From GCA-002733465 sp965230525 (lineage in GTDB: Bacteria; Pseudomonadota; Gammaproteobacteria; Enterobacterales; Kangiellaceae), in the NCBI GenBank assembly GCA_965230525.1, contig OZ246008.1:62001-126000 (forward strand): a stretch of DNA of 64,000 bases. The letters run 5' to 3'. Positions 36,932-46,634 of this stretch are shown in pieces. Each line of letters begins with the position of its first letter. The stretch's first letter is position 1. Below the pieces are notes generated by a model. The model did no database searches. It had not been told where the DNA came from and saw only the letters and a program-made list of their open reading frames with translations. The position numbers were made by a program, and so were the translations under genes.

Positions 36932-38182
36932 TTAACCTTGTGATTGGCGCGATTTCGAGTACCAGAAAGTGACCATCAACATAACGATTAAGATTGGAAA
37001 AATTATATAGATTAAGCGACTCCAACCAAAGTTGAACAGCATCCACCCCGCCGAGAGCGATGCAACCGCCTGAGTAAAAAAGATAGAAAAATCATTAACC
37101 GCTTGTGCTTTAAAGCGTTCGTTTGAGCGATAAGATTCTGGCAATAGCACCGTGCCGCTAGTAAATAAAAAATTCCAACCGATCCCCAGCAATACCATAG
37201 CCCACCAATAGTGCACTACTTGCTGCCCAGAAAGTGCAATAATGGTAACTGCGAGATAAATCAGCGTACCAATTGACATTAACTTGACCAGCCCTAAGTA
37301 CCTGATTAACACTGCGGAAAAGAGCGAAGGTAAATACATTGCAATAATATGACTTTGTACAACCCACTTGGTATCGTGCAACGCATGCCCTTCAATTTTG
37401 TGCATGCTCAATGGCGACGCGGTCATTACATAACTCATCACAGCATAGCCAATCGCACCAGCGCAAACAGAAATAATAAAAATAGGCTGTTTTACGATCT
37501 GCGATAATGGTCGCGCGGACTGCTCAGAAGGCTGCTCTGCCACCCCAATAGGTTTTAGACTAAGAACCAAACCAATAGCAACCAGCAACATGACGCTTAA
37601 GCCTAAAAATGAGCCAGCAAAGCCGAATGGCGCATCAATCCAATCTTTTCCAACTGCCGCAACCTCTGGCCCTAAAACAGCCGCAAACATACTACCGATC
37701 ATTAACACCGAAATAGCGGATGGAATTGCTTTAGAACTATCTAAACTCTCAATAACGGCAAAGCGCATTTGCGCAACAAATGCCATGCTAAATCCCAAAC
37801 AGCCCGCTGCTGCTATGAGCAAATAAAAATCCGCTTGGGTCGCTGCATAAGAAGCAATAACACTGCCGATTACCGCTACGGATAATCCCAGGGCGGTGCC
37901 AACACGACGTCCAAATTTTTTCATTGCCATAGCAGCCGGAACAACTCCCGCTGCGGTCATAAGAATCATAAAAGTGAGCGGTAAGGTCGCCCATTGTGGG
38001 TTCGGCGCAATCTGTGCACCGAGTAAGCTGCCGGCTAATACAACTAAAGACGCAGATGATAATCCCAAAGGTTGAGCAACAAACAACAACCAAACATTGG
38101 ATGGCAGCCTGGAAAACCGGTTTCCGATGATCGCCACTACCACTAACGCGGCAACGGTTATAACAAGCGTGGTTGGCATCAT
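36932..38182 (-). CDS. MFS transporter
   Basis: A 416-residue protein with about 12 hydrophobic helices and an MFS motif A-like loop PAAMAMKKFGRRVG between helices 2 and 3; a central cytoplasmic loop (KPIGVAEQPSEQSARP) separates the halves. The group resembles small-molecule or drug transporters, but no substrate can be assigned. It starts at one of two consecutive ATG codons. Its operon context gives no clue, since pilTU lies upstream behind a terminator. Confidence 0.82.
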   Translation of the reverse strand: MMPTTLVITVAALVVVAIIGNRFSRLPSNVWLLFVAQPLGLSSASLVVLAGSLLGAQIAPNPQWATLPLTFMILMTAAGVVPAAMAMKKFGRRVGTALGLSVAVIGSVIASYAATQADFYLLIAAAGCLGFSMAFVAQMRFAVIESLDSSKAIPSAISVLMIGSMFAAVLGPEVAAVGKDWIDAPFGFAGSFLGLSVMLLVAIGLVLSLKPIGVAEQPSEQSARPLSQIVKQPIFIISVCAGAIGYAVMSYVMTASPLSMHKIEGHALHDTKWVVQSHIIAMYLPSLFSAVLIRYLGLVKLMSIGTLIYLAVTIIALSGQQVVHYWWAMVLLGIGWNFLFTSGTVLLPESYRSNERFKAQAVNDFSIFFTQAVASLSAGWMLFNFGWSRLIYIIFPILIVMLMVTFWYSKSRQSQG

Positions 38183-38258
38183 TGATTCAAAACCTTAGAT
38201 TAATTCGAACGACATTATGACATCATTCAATAACAACTTCTTATAATATCGAGCGCAA

Positions 38259-38287
38259 CCAAAAAGGCCAGCTTGTAGACTGGCCTT
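38259..38287 (-). terminator. Rho-independent terminator of pilT-pilU
   Basis: AAGGCCAG (38264-38271) and CTGGCCTT (38280-38287) form a perfect 8-bp stem with an 8-base loop. Read on the minus strand the stem is followed by TTTTTGG. It lies 44 bases past the pilU stop. Confidence 0.85.
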
Positions 38288-38330
38288 GGATTAACTCTAG
38301 CTGAGAAGCGTCTCGTTAAGATAAAGTAGA

Positions 38331-39461
38331 CTAACGTGGCTCTTGCTCTTCTAACGACATTCCGCCTATTCCAGAATCAAATACTGGCTCACCATTTTCT
38401 GACGAATCTAACTTAATCATAAGTCTTAAGTCATTGGGTGAGTCTGCATGATGTAATGCATCTTCATAGGTCACTTCGCCAGATTTAAATAATGCAAATA
38501 ACGATTGATCAAAAGTTTGCATGCCTTGCTCATTAGACTTACTCATTAAGTCTTTCAACAAGTGCAGTTCACCTTTTCGAATATGGTCCGAAACGAGTGG
38601 TGAATTGATCATGATTTCAATGGCTGGCCGACGCCCTTTTCCATCTGGAGTTGGGATTAGTTGCTGAGCGACGATCGCTCGCAAGTTTAAGGATAAATCC
38701 ATTAATACTTGATTATGTTTTTCTTTTGGGAAGAAATGTAAGATTCTATCTAACGCTTGGTTAGCATTATTCGCATGCAAGGTACACATACATAAATGAC
38801 CCGTTTCCGCAAACGCTACCGCATAATCCATGGTTTCACTGGTACGAACCTCACCAATCAAAATAACATCAGGTGCTTGTCGTAAAGTATTTTTAAGTGC
38901 GGTATCAAATGACTCAGTATCAATCCCGACTTCACGTTGTGTAATAATACATTTGTCATGGTTGTGAACAAATTCAATTGGATCTTCAATTGAAATAATA
39001 TGGCCCGTGGTGGAACGATTACGATAACCAATCATGGATGCCAAAGAGGTCGACTTACCGGTACCGGTTGCACCCACAAAAATAACCAAGCCACGCTTAG
39101 TCAGTGACAACTTTTTAAGAATATTAGGTAATCGCAATTCTTCAATGGTTGGAATGGTAGTCTCTATTCGTCTTAAAACCATACCCACATGATTTCTTTG
39201 CTGGAATGCACTAACACGGTAGCGGCCAATTCCTGCGGCGCTAATTGCAAAGTTACACTCATGAGCGCGAGCAAATTCTCGGCGCTGCTCCTCATTCATA
39301 ACACTTAATACTACTTCACGGGCTTTTTCTGGAGTCAATGCACGTTGGGTAACCGGCATAACTTTACCGTGGATTTTAATGCTTGGCGGAACACCCGCGG
39401 TGATAAAAAGGTCCGATGCCTTTTTGGTCACCATTAATTTTAAGAGACCTTCAAAATCCAT
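38331..39461 (-). CDS. pilU: PilT-like retraction ATPase PilU
   Basis: A 376-residue secretion ATPase of the PilT/VirB11 family. Walker A is GATGTGKSTS, followed by the Asp box IISIEDPIEFVH, Walker B ILIGEVRTSETM and the His box TGHLCMCTLH. It lacks the AIRNLIRE tail of PilT and has an acidic Glu/Pro/Arg C-terminus, as PilU does. It aids PilT in powering pilus retraction. Its ATG overlaps the pilT stop by one base (TAATG). Confidence 0.95.
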   Translation of the reverse strand: MDFEGLLKLMVTKKASDLFITAGVPPSIKIHGKVMPVTQRALTPEKAREVVLSVMNEEQRREFARAHECNFAISAAGIGRYRVSAFQQRNHVGMVLRRIETTIPTIEELRLPNILKKLSLTKRGLVIFVGATGTGKSTSLASMIGYRNRSTTGHIISIEDPIEFVHNHDKCIITQREVGIDTESFDTALKNTLRQAPDVILIGEVRTSETMDYAVAFAETGHLCMCTLHANNANQALDRILHFFPKEKHNQVLMDLSLNLRAIVAQQLIPTPDGKGRRPAIEIMINSPLVSDHIRKGELHLLKDLMSKSNEQGMQTFDQSLFALFKSGEVTYEDALHHADSPNDLRLMIKLDSSENGEPVFDSGIGGMSLEEQEPR

Positions 39462-40495
39462 TAAAATTCTTCCTTATTTTTGGCGGAGTGACGGGCATCT
39501 TCTCGACTTATCAGGCCTTTACCGAGTAAGTCTTTAAGACATTGATCGAGCGTTTGCATTCCAACACCCAAACCCGTTTGAATCGCACTGTACATTTGTG
39601 CCACTTTATCTTCACGAATTAAGTTTCTGATGGCTGGCGTCCCGATCATGATTTCATGCGCAGCGACACGGCCTCCCCCATTTTTCTTTAATAGGGTTTG
39701 CGACACAACAGCTTGTAGTGATTCTGATAGCATCGATCGAGTCATATCTTTTTCGGCGGCAGGAAAAACATCAATAATCCTGTCGATAGTTTTTGCAGCA
39801 GATGAAGTATGCAGGGTACCAAAAACCAAATGCCCTGTTTCTGCAGCTGTTAGAGCGAGTCGAATGGTCTCCAAATCCCGCAGCTCACCAATCAAAATAA
39901 TATCGGGATCTTCCCGCAGTGCCGAACGTAATGCTTCGCTGAATCCAAGCGTATCGCGATGTACTTCACGCTGATTCATTAGACATTTTTTACTTTCATG
40001 CACAAATTCTATTGGATCTTCGATAGTCAAAACGTGGCCGTAGTGATTATCGTTAATATAATCAATCATTGCCGCCAGCGTAGTACTTTTACCAGACCCC
40101 GTCGGTCCCGTTACCAACACCAAACCACGAGGGTGCATACACATCTCTTTAAAGATGGAAGGTGCCGCCAACTCCTCGAGAGTCAAAACCTGAGAAGGGA
40201 TGGTTCGAAATACCGCTGACGCACCGCGGTTTTGGTTAAAAGCATTAACCCGAAATCGAGCAATGCCAGGCAGTGCAAACGAGAAGTCAGTTTCCAAGAA
40301 TTCCTCAAAGTCCTTTCGCTGTTTATCGTTCATGATGTCATAGACCAAACTATGCACCATCTTATGGTCCATAGGCGGTACATTGATCCGTCTAACATCA
40401 CCATCGACACGAATCATAGGTGGCAGACCTGCTGATAAATGCAAATCCGACGCTTTGTTTTTTACGCTAAATGCCAGTAATTCAGTTATGTCCAT
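39461..40495 (-). CDS. pilT: Type IV pilus retraction ATPase PilT
   Basis: A 344-residue hexameric ATPase. Walker A GPTGSGKSTT, Asp box VLTIEDPIEFVH, Walker B IILIGELRDLET, His box TGHLVFGTLHT, and near the C-terminus the AIRNLIRE motif needed for retraction. It disassembles pilin at the inner membrane and is the output of the Pil-Chp system encoded 11 kb to the left. It is divergent from yggS, the same arrangement as in P. aeruginosa. Confidence 0.97.
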   Translation of the reverse strand: MDITELLAFSVKNKASDLHLSAGLPPMIRVDGDVRRINVPPMDHKMVHSLVYDIMNDKQRKDFEEFLETDFSFALPGIARFRVNAFNQNRGASAVFRTIPSQVLTLEELAAPSIFKEMCMHPRGLVLVTGPTGSGKSTTLAAMIDYINDNHYGHVLTIEDPIEFVHESKKCLMNQREVHRDTLGFSEALRSALREDPDIILIGELRDLETIRLALTAAETGHLVFGTLHTSSAAKTIDRIIDVFPAAEKDMTRSMLSESLQAVVSQTLLKKNGGGRVAAHEIMIGTPAIRNLIREDKVAQMYSAIQTGLGVGMQTLDQCLKDLLGKGLISREDARHSAKNKEEF

Positions 40496-40675
40496 CCAGT
40501 CTCACCCAAAGAAGTTTTCTTTTTTGTTTTAAAAATTCATCCGATGTTAAAATACTAGTAGAAAACTCTGAAGAAAGAGCAGAGATTTTGTATTAAAAGC
40601 GATTGATTTGGCGATTTTTGACCGATTACGCTTATTTTCATCAAAAAATGCCCCATTTTGAGTGATTTTTAGCCT

Positions 40676-41356
40676 ATGAGCATAACAAGCCGAGTGAATG
40701 AGATTCGATCTCTAATCGCACAATACTGTGGCAAATATCGCATTAACATCAATGAGTTAAAACTATTAGCGGTGAGTAAAACACATCCTGCGGATGCAAT
40801 TCAAGCGGCTTATGATGCAGGTATCACAGAATTTGGAGAAAGCTATCTGCAAGAAGCCCTCGCCAAAATATCTCAACTTCGGGAACTGCCGCTTAGCTGG
40901 CATTTTATTGGCCCCATTCAAAGTAACAAAACCAAAGATATAGCCGTCCACTTTGACTGGGTGCAAAGTGTTGATCGCAGCAAAATACTTAAGCGACTGG
41001 CCCAGCAGCGCCCAATAGACTTAGCACCACTGCAAGTTTGTGTGCAGGTGAATTATTTTGACGAGCCACAAAAAAAAGGCGTACAACGAGCACAACTGCC
41101 AGAGTTGCTTGAAATAGCAAATTCATTGCCCAATATAAATCTAAGAGGATTAATGGCAATTCCGCCAAAAACGACCAACTTTGAGCAACAGCTCTCTCAA
41201 TTTCAACAGCTTGCAGACTGCTTCAAACAACAGCAACAGTCATTTCCTTCAATGGATACCTTGTCTATTGGTATGAGCAATGATATGCAAGCCGCAATAG
41301 CCGCTGGCTCAAATATGCTCAGAATTGGCACTGCACTATTTGGTCCGAGAAGCTAG
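40676..41356 (+). CDS. yggS: YggS-family PLP homeostasis protein
   Basis: A 226-residue fold-type III PLP-binding protein. LLAVSKTHP carries the PLP lysine, then EFGESYLQEALAK, WHFIGPIQSNKTKDI and, near the end, LSIGMSNDMQAAIAAGSNMLRIGTALFG, all family signatures. It buffers pyridoxal phosphate and has no known catalytic activity. It is followed by proC and yggT, the standard order. Confidence 0.96.
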   Translation: MSITSRVNEIRSLIAQYCGKYRININELKLLAVSKTHPADAIQAAYDAGITEFGESYLQEALAKISQLRELPLSWHFIGPIQSNKTKDIAVHFDWVQSVDRSKILKRLAQQRPIDLAPLQVCVQVNYFDEPQKKGVQRAQLPELLEIANSLPNINLRGLMAIPPKTTNFEQQLSQFQQLADCFKQQQQSFPSMDTLSIGMSNDMQAAIAAGSNMLRIGTALFGPRS

Positions 41357-41479
41357 TTTAGCCGTTAGATTAGGATAATATTGATTGGCAAAAAACATTA
41401 ACTATCAAAAATATGGCTTAGCAAGAGTTGATCTAACCGTCGAAATCAGATTCAAAACCACAAGAACAGGGCAACACTT

Positions 41480-42322
41480 ATGAGTAACACTCCGTTCGCG
41501 GGCAATATGAATAGTACCATCGCATTTATCGGTGCTGGCAATATGGCTAGCGCAATCATGCGTGGGCTTATCGGCAGTCAGTACGAAGCCAAAAAGATTA
41601 TTGCGAGCAACCCCAGTCAGGCCAAGCTAGACCAGTTGGTAGAGCAATGTGGCATTCAAACAACCAACGATAACTTGAAGGCTGCCGAACAGGCCGAAGT
41701 GATCGTTCTTGGCATAAAACCTCAAAAACTCCCCGAGGTTTGCCGGCACCTAAGTCAATTGGATTTAAATGGAAAATTAGTTATTTCGGTGGCTGCGGGC
41801 GTAACTATCGCTAAAATTAACGAATATTTAAACCAGCCTTTAGCCGTTGTTCGAGCAATGCCAAACACACCTGCCACTGTATCAGCCGCCGCTACGGGAA
41901 TGTTTGCTAATCCAGCAACCAGTGAATCACAAAAGCAACTGACCGAATCCATTTTTGCTGCCATTGGCGTGACCGAGTGGGTTGACGATGAATCCCTAAT
42001 TGACGTGGTCACTGGAATTGCTGGCAGCGCACCGGCATATATTTTTCAGTTTATTCAATCAATGGTTGATCAAGCCGTGGTCGAAGGCATGCCAACAGAA
42101 TGCGCCAGAAATTTAGCCACCCAAGCAGTGTTGGGAGCCGCAAAGCTCGCGCAGACACAACCACAAACAACGCTTGTGGACCTTAGAGTGGCAGTAACTT
42201 CTCCCGGTGGAACTACCGCCGCTGCACTTGCCAGTTTTGCTGAAGATGGATTTTCCAATATAATTCAAAAAGCGGTTGCAGCCGCTGTTAACCGTGGAAA
42301 AGAATTGGGAGAAAATGCTTAA
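41480..42322 (+). CDS. proC: Pyrroline-5-carboxylate reductase
   Basis: A 280-residue enzyme that reduces pyrroline-5-carboxylate to proline with NAD(P)H. N-terminal Rossmann motif TIAFIGAGNMASAIMRG; VRAMPNTPA and the signature around GSAPAYIFQFIQSMVDQAV and LRVAVTSPGGTTAAAL are present. An in-frame ATG nine codons in (41507) is an alternative start closer to the usual ProC N-terminus. The stop is immediately followed by the ATG of yggT. Confidence 0.96.
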   Translation: MSNTPFAGNMNSTIAFIGAGNMASAIMRGLIGSQYEAKKIIASNPSQAKLDQLVEQCGIQTTNDNLKAAEQAEVIVLGIKPQKLPEVCRHLSQLDLNGKLVISVAAGVTIAKINEYLNQPLAVVRAMPNTPATVSAAATGMFANPATSESQKQLTESIFAAIGVTEWVDDESLIDVVTGIAGSAPAYIFQFIQSMVDQAVVEGMPTECARNLATQAVLGAAKLAQTQPQTTLVDLRVAVTSPGGTTAAALASFAEDGFSNIIQKAVAAAVNRGKELGENA

Positions 42323-42874
42323 ATGAATCCGTTTGCACAGATTATTGATATCTTGATTGGGATCTATATCACCATTATTTTGTTGCGGTTTTTTCTGCAG
42401 TATTTTCGTGCTGATTTTTACAATCCACTTAGCCAATTCACCGTAAAAGCAACCGACCCACTGGTTAAGCCGCTCCGCAAAGTTATTCCCGGATTTGGCG
42501 GTATCGACGTATCAACAATGCTACTCGCTTATTTGGTGACTTTACTGAAATTCATATTTATTGGGCTTGTTTCAGGGCAACTCAGTTTTAATATTATTAC
42601 CTTGCTGCTTTTTTGTGTACTGGAGCTGATCAAAAGCATTTTAATGCTCTTTATGTTCCTCATTTTTATCCGGGTAATATTGAGCTGGGTTTCGCCAACA
42701 GGCCCGAATCCGGTGATTGCCGTTCTTGGGCAAATTAGCGAGCCGATTGTGTCAAAATTTCGTGGGTTCATGCCTGCGACATCCGGTTTCGATCTTGCAC
42801 CAATGGCCGCAACACTGTTTATTTTCTTTTTATATTCATCAATTAATTATTGGGTTTTGCCGCTGATATTTTAG
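42323..42874 (+). CDS. yggT: YggT family membrane protein
   Basis: A 183-residue integral membrane protein made of two YGGT repeats (about 3-80 and 95-180), each with hydrophobic helices and the FY/NP..Q.....P..P.R pattern (FYNPLSQFTVKATDPLVKPLRK, split here at the middle; SPTGPNPVIAVLGQISEPIVSKF). The role is not settled; it has been linked to osmotic stress and division. It starts directly after the proC stop, so the two are translated together. Confidence 0.93.
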   Translation: MNPFAQIIDILIGIYITIILLRFFLQYFRADFYNPLSQFTVKATDPLVKPLRKVIPGFGGIDVSTMLLAYLVTLLKFIFIGLVSGQLSFNIITLLLFCVLELIKSILMLFMFLIFIRVILSWVSPTGPNPVIAVLGQISEPIVSKFRGFMPATSGFDLAPMAATLFIFFLYSSINYWVLPLIF

Positions 42875-43167
42875 CGGTAGCACCACTTGTTCATTCAAAC
42901 CGCCGCAAAACTATCTCAAAAGTTGATATTTTTTGCTCGAATAGGGGACACATGGGGATTGAAACCCCAACCGGCTGATGACCCAAAATAGACCATTAGT
43001 CGAAAAAAGCCTCGCCAATTGAGATATATCTCTAATTTTGAGACCTAGGGTACGGATTTTTCTAGCTTTTCTGCTAACATTTTTCTACAGATTGCCGATA
43101 AGGTTAGACTAGCTCCAAGGATCTAGCCTTTGTGCTGAATCCAACATAACAACAAAAACGATACCCT

Positions 43168-45150
43168 ATGACAAATAATTTTTCAGAGAATATTGACCAG
43201 TTTAGTGCTTGGAAAGCCGACATCGGAAAAACCATCAGCAAATTCCGAATGTGGCTTCGCCGCAATGATTTGTTCAATGATGACATCGACAACCGACTGT
43301 TCCGGTTGCAAGATTCTCTGCGAGAAGAATACCTTACCATCGGATTTGTCGGCGAGTTTTCGCGCGGAAAAACTGAGCTAATCAATGCCTTGTTTTTTGC
43401 TGAGTATGGGCAACGAATTCTGCCATCGGAAGCTGGACGCACTACCATGTGCCCTACCGAACTGTTTTACGACAAAAAAGAAAACCGTCCGTACCTGCGC
43501 TTATTACCAATCGAAACACGACTCGACCATACCACGTTAACCGAATTTAGAGACCTTCCTAATCTGTGGACCGAAGTGCCACTAATGACCAGCTCTGCGC
43601 ATGAAATGACCTTGGCGTTACACACCATTACTCAAACCAAAAAGGTCTCTGTGGAAGAAGCTAAGTTACTTGGTTTTGACCCCGAAATGTTAGAGAGAAA
43701 TGGCGACGACAACAAAATGGTTGAGATCCCAAGTTGGCGTCATGCCATTGTCAGCTTCCCTCACCCATTGCTCAAGCAAGGATTAAGAATTCTCGACACG
43801 CCTGGATTAAACGCACTTGGCAGCGAGCCAGAACTTACTTTAAAACTACTTCCGCAAGTACAGGCGATTGTGTTTTTGTTGTCAGCAGACACTGGTGTGA
43901 CGGCATCCGACATGGCAATTTGGGAAGATTATATTCAAAACATTGAAGGTGATGACCTAGGTTTATTTGCGGTACTCAACAAAATAGACACCTTGTGGGA
44001 CGAGCTAACCAGCCGTAAAAAGATCGACAAAGCCGTGACTAAAATGGTCAACACCACCGCAAGACAGTTGCAAATAGATCCTCGAAACGTTTTACCTGTT
44101 TCTGCGCAAAAAGGGTTGGTGGCTAAAGTTAGAAATGATAAGCCCCTGCTGGTAAGAAGCCATCTTGAAGAACTTGAACATGTGCTATCCACCAAGTTGT
44201 TAGAGAATAAAGAGCAACTACTGACGGGCTCATTGATTGAGGACATCAAAACATTAATTCATCAATCACTGCAAGTCCTCAATAACAAGCATGATCAGCT
44301 GACCGAGCAGGAAAAAGAGCTAAAATCTCTGACCGGAGCCAACAAAGATAAGATCCACGATTTAATTGAAGACAATCGGGTCGCGATGCTTGAGTTTCAG
44401 AAAAAATCACTTTCTGTAAAACCCAGCCAACGCCTACTGGAAAGACAAACCAAAATATTGTTATCGGTTGTAAGCTCAGACGCGTTAGCTACCGAAGTTG
44501 AAACTACACTCGATGAATTAGTTAATAGTAAAACAACCATCGGCTTATTCAGACAAATGAAACTTTTCTTTGTTGCTATTCGAACCATTATGACCGAGCT
44601 AAGTCGCGAAGCGGAGCTCACCAATAAGATGGCAGCCTCGTTATACAAAAAGTTCTCTAAAGACTTCAATGTTGATTTAATCGAACCTAAACCATTTCCT
44701 ATCGTGAGATTAAATCGAGAACTTAACGAAATCATTAGACGATCTGATAAGCTCGATAAAAATGTGTTTCTTACCTTTACTGAGCATTCGGTTGCGGTAA
44801 AACGCTTTTTCTCAGGAACCGTCACCGATGTGATGAATTTCTTTAAGACTTCTCGTAAAGAAATGATTGATTGGAGCCAAAGTGTAATCAATCCGCTTAA
44901 CCAACAACTTCGTATTCATCACCATATGATTATGACTCACCGCGCTGAGTTGGATTCTTTGCGGCAATCGGAGTCAACAATTGTAGGTAAACTAAAAGCG
45001 GTTAACACATTATTAGGTGATTTAGAAAACGAACGACAAAAAGCACTTGAGCTCTCTCATACATTAGAAAGCTCTAAATTAGTGGACCAAGATTTGGATC
45101 AACCGGACAATATAGTCCCGCTATCCGCTGCGTCCCGACGAAAATATTAA
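43168..45150 (+). CDS. Bacterial dynamin-like GTPase
   Basis: A 660-residue protein with an N-terminal dynamin-type GTPase domain: G1 GEFSRGKT (residues 62-69), a threonine-bearing switch GRTTMCPTE, G3 DTPG (210-213) and G4 NKID (271-274). The region from about 360 to 640 is helical with heptad-like stretches, as in bacterial dynamin stalks, and includes hydrophobic residues around 520-570. Members remodel or protect membranes, and some are phage-defence or stress proteins. No second dynamin lies beside it, unlike tandem LeoA/LeoBC-type systems. It stands where Pseudomonas has metX-metW. Confidence 0.85.
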   Translation: MTNNFSENIDQFSAWKADIGKTISKFRMWLRRNDLFNDDIDNRLFRLQDSLREEYLTIGFVGEFSRGKTELINALFFAEYGQRILPSEAGRTTMCPTELFYDKKENRPYLRLLPIETRLDHTTLTEFRDLPNLWTEVPLMTSSAHEMTLALHTITQTKKVSVEEAKLLGFDPEMLERNGDDNKMVEIPSWRHAIVSFPHPLLKQGLRILDTPGLNALGSEPELTLKLLPQVQAIVFLLSADTGVTASDMAIWEDYIQNIEGDDLGLFAVLNKIDTLWDELTSRKKIDKAVTKMVNTTARQLQIDPRNVLPVSAQKGLVAKVRNDKPLLVRSHLEELEHVLSTKLLENKEQLLTGSLIEDIKTLIHQSLQVLNNKHDQLTEQEKELKSLTGANKDKIHDLIEDNRVAMLEFQKKSLSVKPSQRLLERQTKILLSVVSSDALATEVETTLDELVNSKTTIGLFRQMKLFFVAIRTIMTELSREAELTNKMAASLYKKFSKDFNVDLIEPKPFPIVRLNRELNEIIRRSDKLDKNVFLTFTEHSVAVKRFFSGTVTDVMNFFKTSRKEMIDWSQSVINPLNQQLRIHHHMIMTHRAELDSLRQSESTIVGKLKAVNTLLGDLENERQKALELSHTLESSKLVDQDLDQPDNIVPLSAASRRKY

Positions 45151-45172
45151 TCTCCATTTCTTCTGTTAGCTC

Positions 45173-45206
45173 ACTTGCCCGCTTTTTGCGGGCAAGTTAC
45201 TGCAAT
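45173..45206 (+). terminator. Terminator after the dynamin-like gene
   Basis: ACTTGCCCGC (45173-45182) and GCGGGCAAGT (45188-45197) form a perfect 10-bp GC-rich stem with a five-T loop, 23 bases after the stop. The downstream T-run is weak, so it may need Rho or act in part. Confidence 0.7.
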
Positions 45207-45426
45207 CTTTTACTAGTAATCAGCAATCGATAGTCCTAAAATAGTGCGCTCTTGTCATTCCGACAAGCGCTAATCCATTTAAGCGCTAGGCTCTAATAGC
45301 TATAGACGATAAAAACTGTAGATGTTAAAACTAAAGGCTTTAACAACTAGAGCCGTTAGAAGCAGATTCTAATCACAATAAATCTACTAACTCGTTTTGT
45401 AGAGCTTCATTTCAGAGGACTTAACT

Positions 45427-45885
45427 ATGTTCAATGCAAGACTAAACTCTCGATTATTAAGCTACTTTTTGTGCACTTGCCTGAGCTTTTTTTTGATGTC
45501 GGCAAAGGCTGAACAACACACCGTCGGTGAATACACGGTCCACTACAGTTTGATTAACTCTTCTTTCCTCACGCCAACAGTAGCCACTCAATACAAGATT
45601 AAGCGAAGTAAGAATTTAGCCTTGCTTAATATTAGTGTGATTAGAAAGTCTGATTCGGAAATGGGTACGCCCGTAATCAGCAATGTCTTTGGCAGCGGCA
45701 AAAGTCTCTCCGGGCAATTTAAAGAACTTTCGTTCAAAGAAATTCGTGAACCCAATGGCATTTATTACATTGCAACCTTTCCGATTGGAAATCGTGAAAG
45801 GCTGAGTTTCGATTTGAAAGTTCAACCTGAAAAACAGGGAAAACTCATCCCCATAAAATTCAAGCAACAGGTTTATACTGACTGA
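45427..45885 (+). CDS. DUF4426 family exported protein
   Basis: A 152-residue protein with a signal peptide ending near AKAEQ. The mature part is beta-rich, beginning with VGEYTVHYSLINSSFLTP and containing LALLNISVIRK and IYYIATFPIGNRERLSFDLKV, the pattern of DUF4426. In P. aeruginosa a DUF4426 gene lies between metW and rdgB, close to the position here. Function unknown. GAGG precedes the ATG by about 8 bases. Confidence 0.85.
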   Translation: MFNARLNSRLLSYFLCTCLSFFLMSAKAEQHTVGEYTVHYSLINSSFLTPTVATQYKIKRSKNLALLNISVIRKSDSEMGTPVISNVFGSGKSLSGQFKELSFKEIREPNGIYYIATFPIGNRERLSFDLKVQPEKQGKLIPIKFKQQVYTD

Positions 45886-45953
45886 TTGTGGTGCAATTAA
45901 TCCAACGAGAGAATTAACCCAGACTTTGCCGAGTTACCCCAAACATTTGCAAG

Positions 45954-46634
45954 TTAACATTCTAATAGTCCAAAAGCTCTCACTGGAAATGTTCCCATTC
46001 CTTTCATTTTTACTGGCACAGCAAAAAACTTAAACCCCGAACTCGGTAATAAATCGAGATTGGTCATATGCTCGCAAATTGGTATATCCTTGGCTAATAA
46101 TAAGCTATGACATGGTCTAGTATCGGCAGAAGTGTCGTCAATGTTGTAACTGTCAATGCCCACAAATTGAACTCCCTGTTGCAATAAATAATTGGCAGCG
46201 GCTTCTGTGACAAAGGGATGATCTTCAAAATAATCGTCAGTCCGCCACAACTTAGACCAGCCGGTGTTGAGCAATACTGCTTTGTTTTTCACATCCACCT
46301 TATCTAAATGTGCAACCTCGATCGCTTTAACGCCGTCAGGAATATCGATTTTTACAGCACTTAAATTGGCCAAGCGATCCAGCTCAAACTCAGAAAGATC
46401 TTTACCATCACGATAACGATGAAAAGGTACATCGACATAGGTACCGGTATTCGACGCCATGGTGACTACGCCAATTTGAAAACTAGTATCTTCACGATAA
46501 TGCTTGGCCGAAGCTTCTCTTGTCAGGTAATCACAGATTATCGGTGCAGGTAAGCCCTTGTAAGTAATCATGCCATCTTCTACCGCATGGCTTACATCAA
46601 TTAATTTGAATCCATCTTGCTCAAACACTTTCAT
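45954..46634 (-). CDS. Cyclase-family (kynurenine formamidase-like) protein with altered metal motif
   Basis: A 226-residue protein of the cyclase/kynurenine formamidase fold. The family motif HxGTHxDxPxH is here NTGTYVDVPFH (residues 62-72): the first two His are Asn62 and Tyr66, while Asp68 and His72 remain. Later GIDSYNIDDTSADTRPCHSLLL matches the conserved substrate loop (about 158-180; shown in part). The His changes could mark a distinct subfamily rather than an inactive protein. It overlaps the upstream small membrane gene by 14 bases. The pair is divergent from a LysR regulator. Confidence 0.8.
   Translation of the reverse strand: MKVFEQDGFKLIDVSHAVEDGMITYKGLPAPIICDYLTREASAKHYREDTSFQIGVVTMASNTGTYVDVPFHRYRDGKDLSEFELDRLANLSAVKIDIPDGVKAIEVAHLDKVDVKNKAVLLNTGWSKLWRTDDYFEDHPFVTEAAANYLLQQGVQFVGIDSYNIDDTSADTRPCHSLLLAKDIPICEHMTNLDLLPSSGFKFFAVPVKMKGMGTFPVRAFGLLEC

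Noticed and set aside
42945..42972. GGATTGAAAC within a GGGG...CCCC hairpin, resembling the end of a CRISPR repeat
   Set aside because: There is a single copy with no repeated spacing or neighbouring cas gene, so it is not a CRISPR array.
43021..43032. GAGATATATCTC palindrome upstream of the dynamin gene
   Set aside because: A 12-bp AT-rich palindrome can arise by chance; no second site or promoter context supports a regulator.
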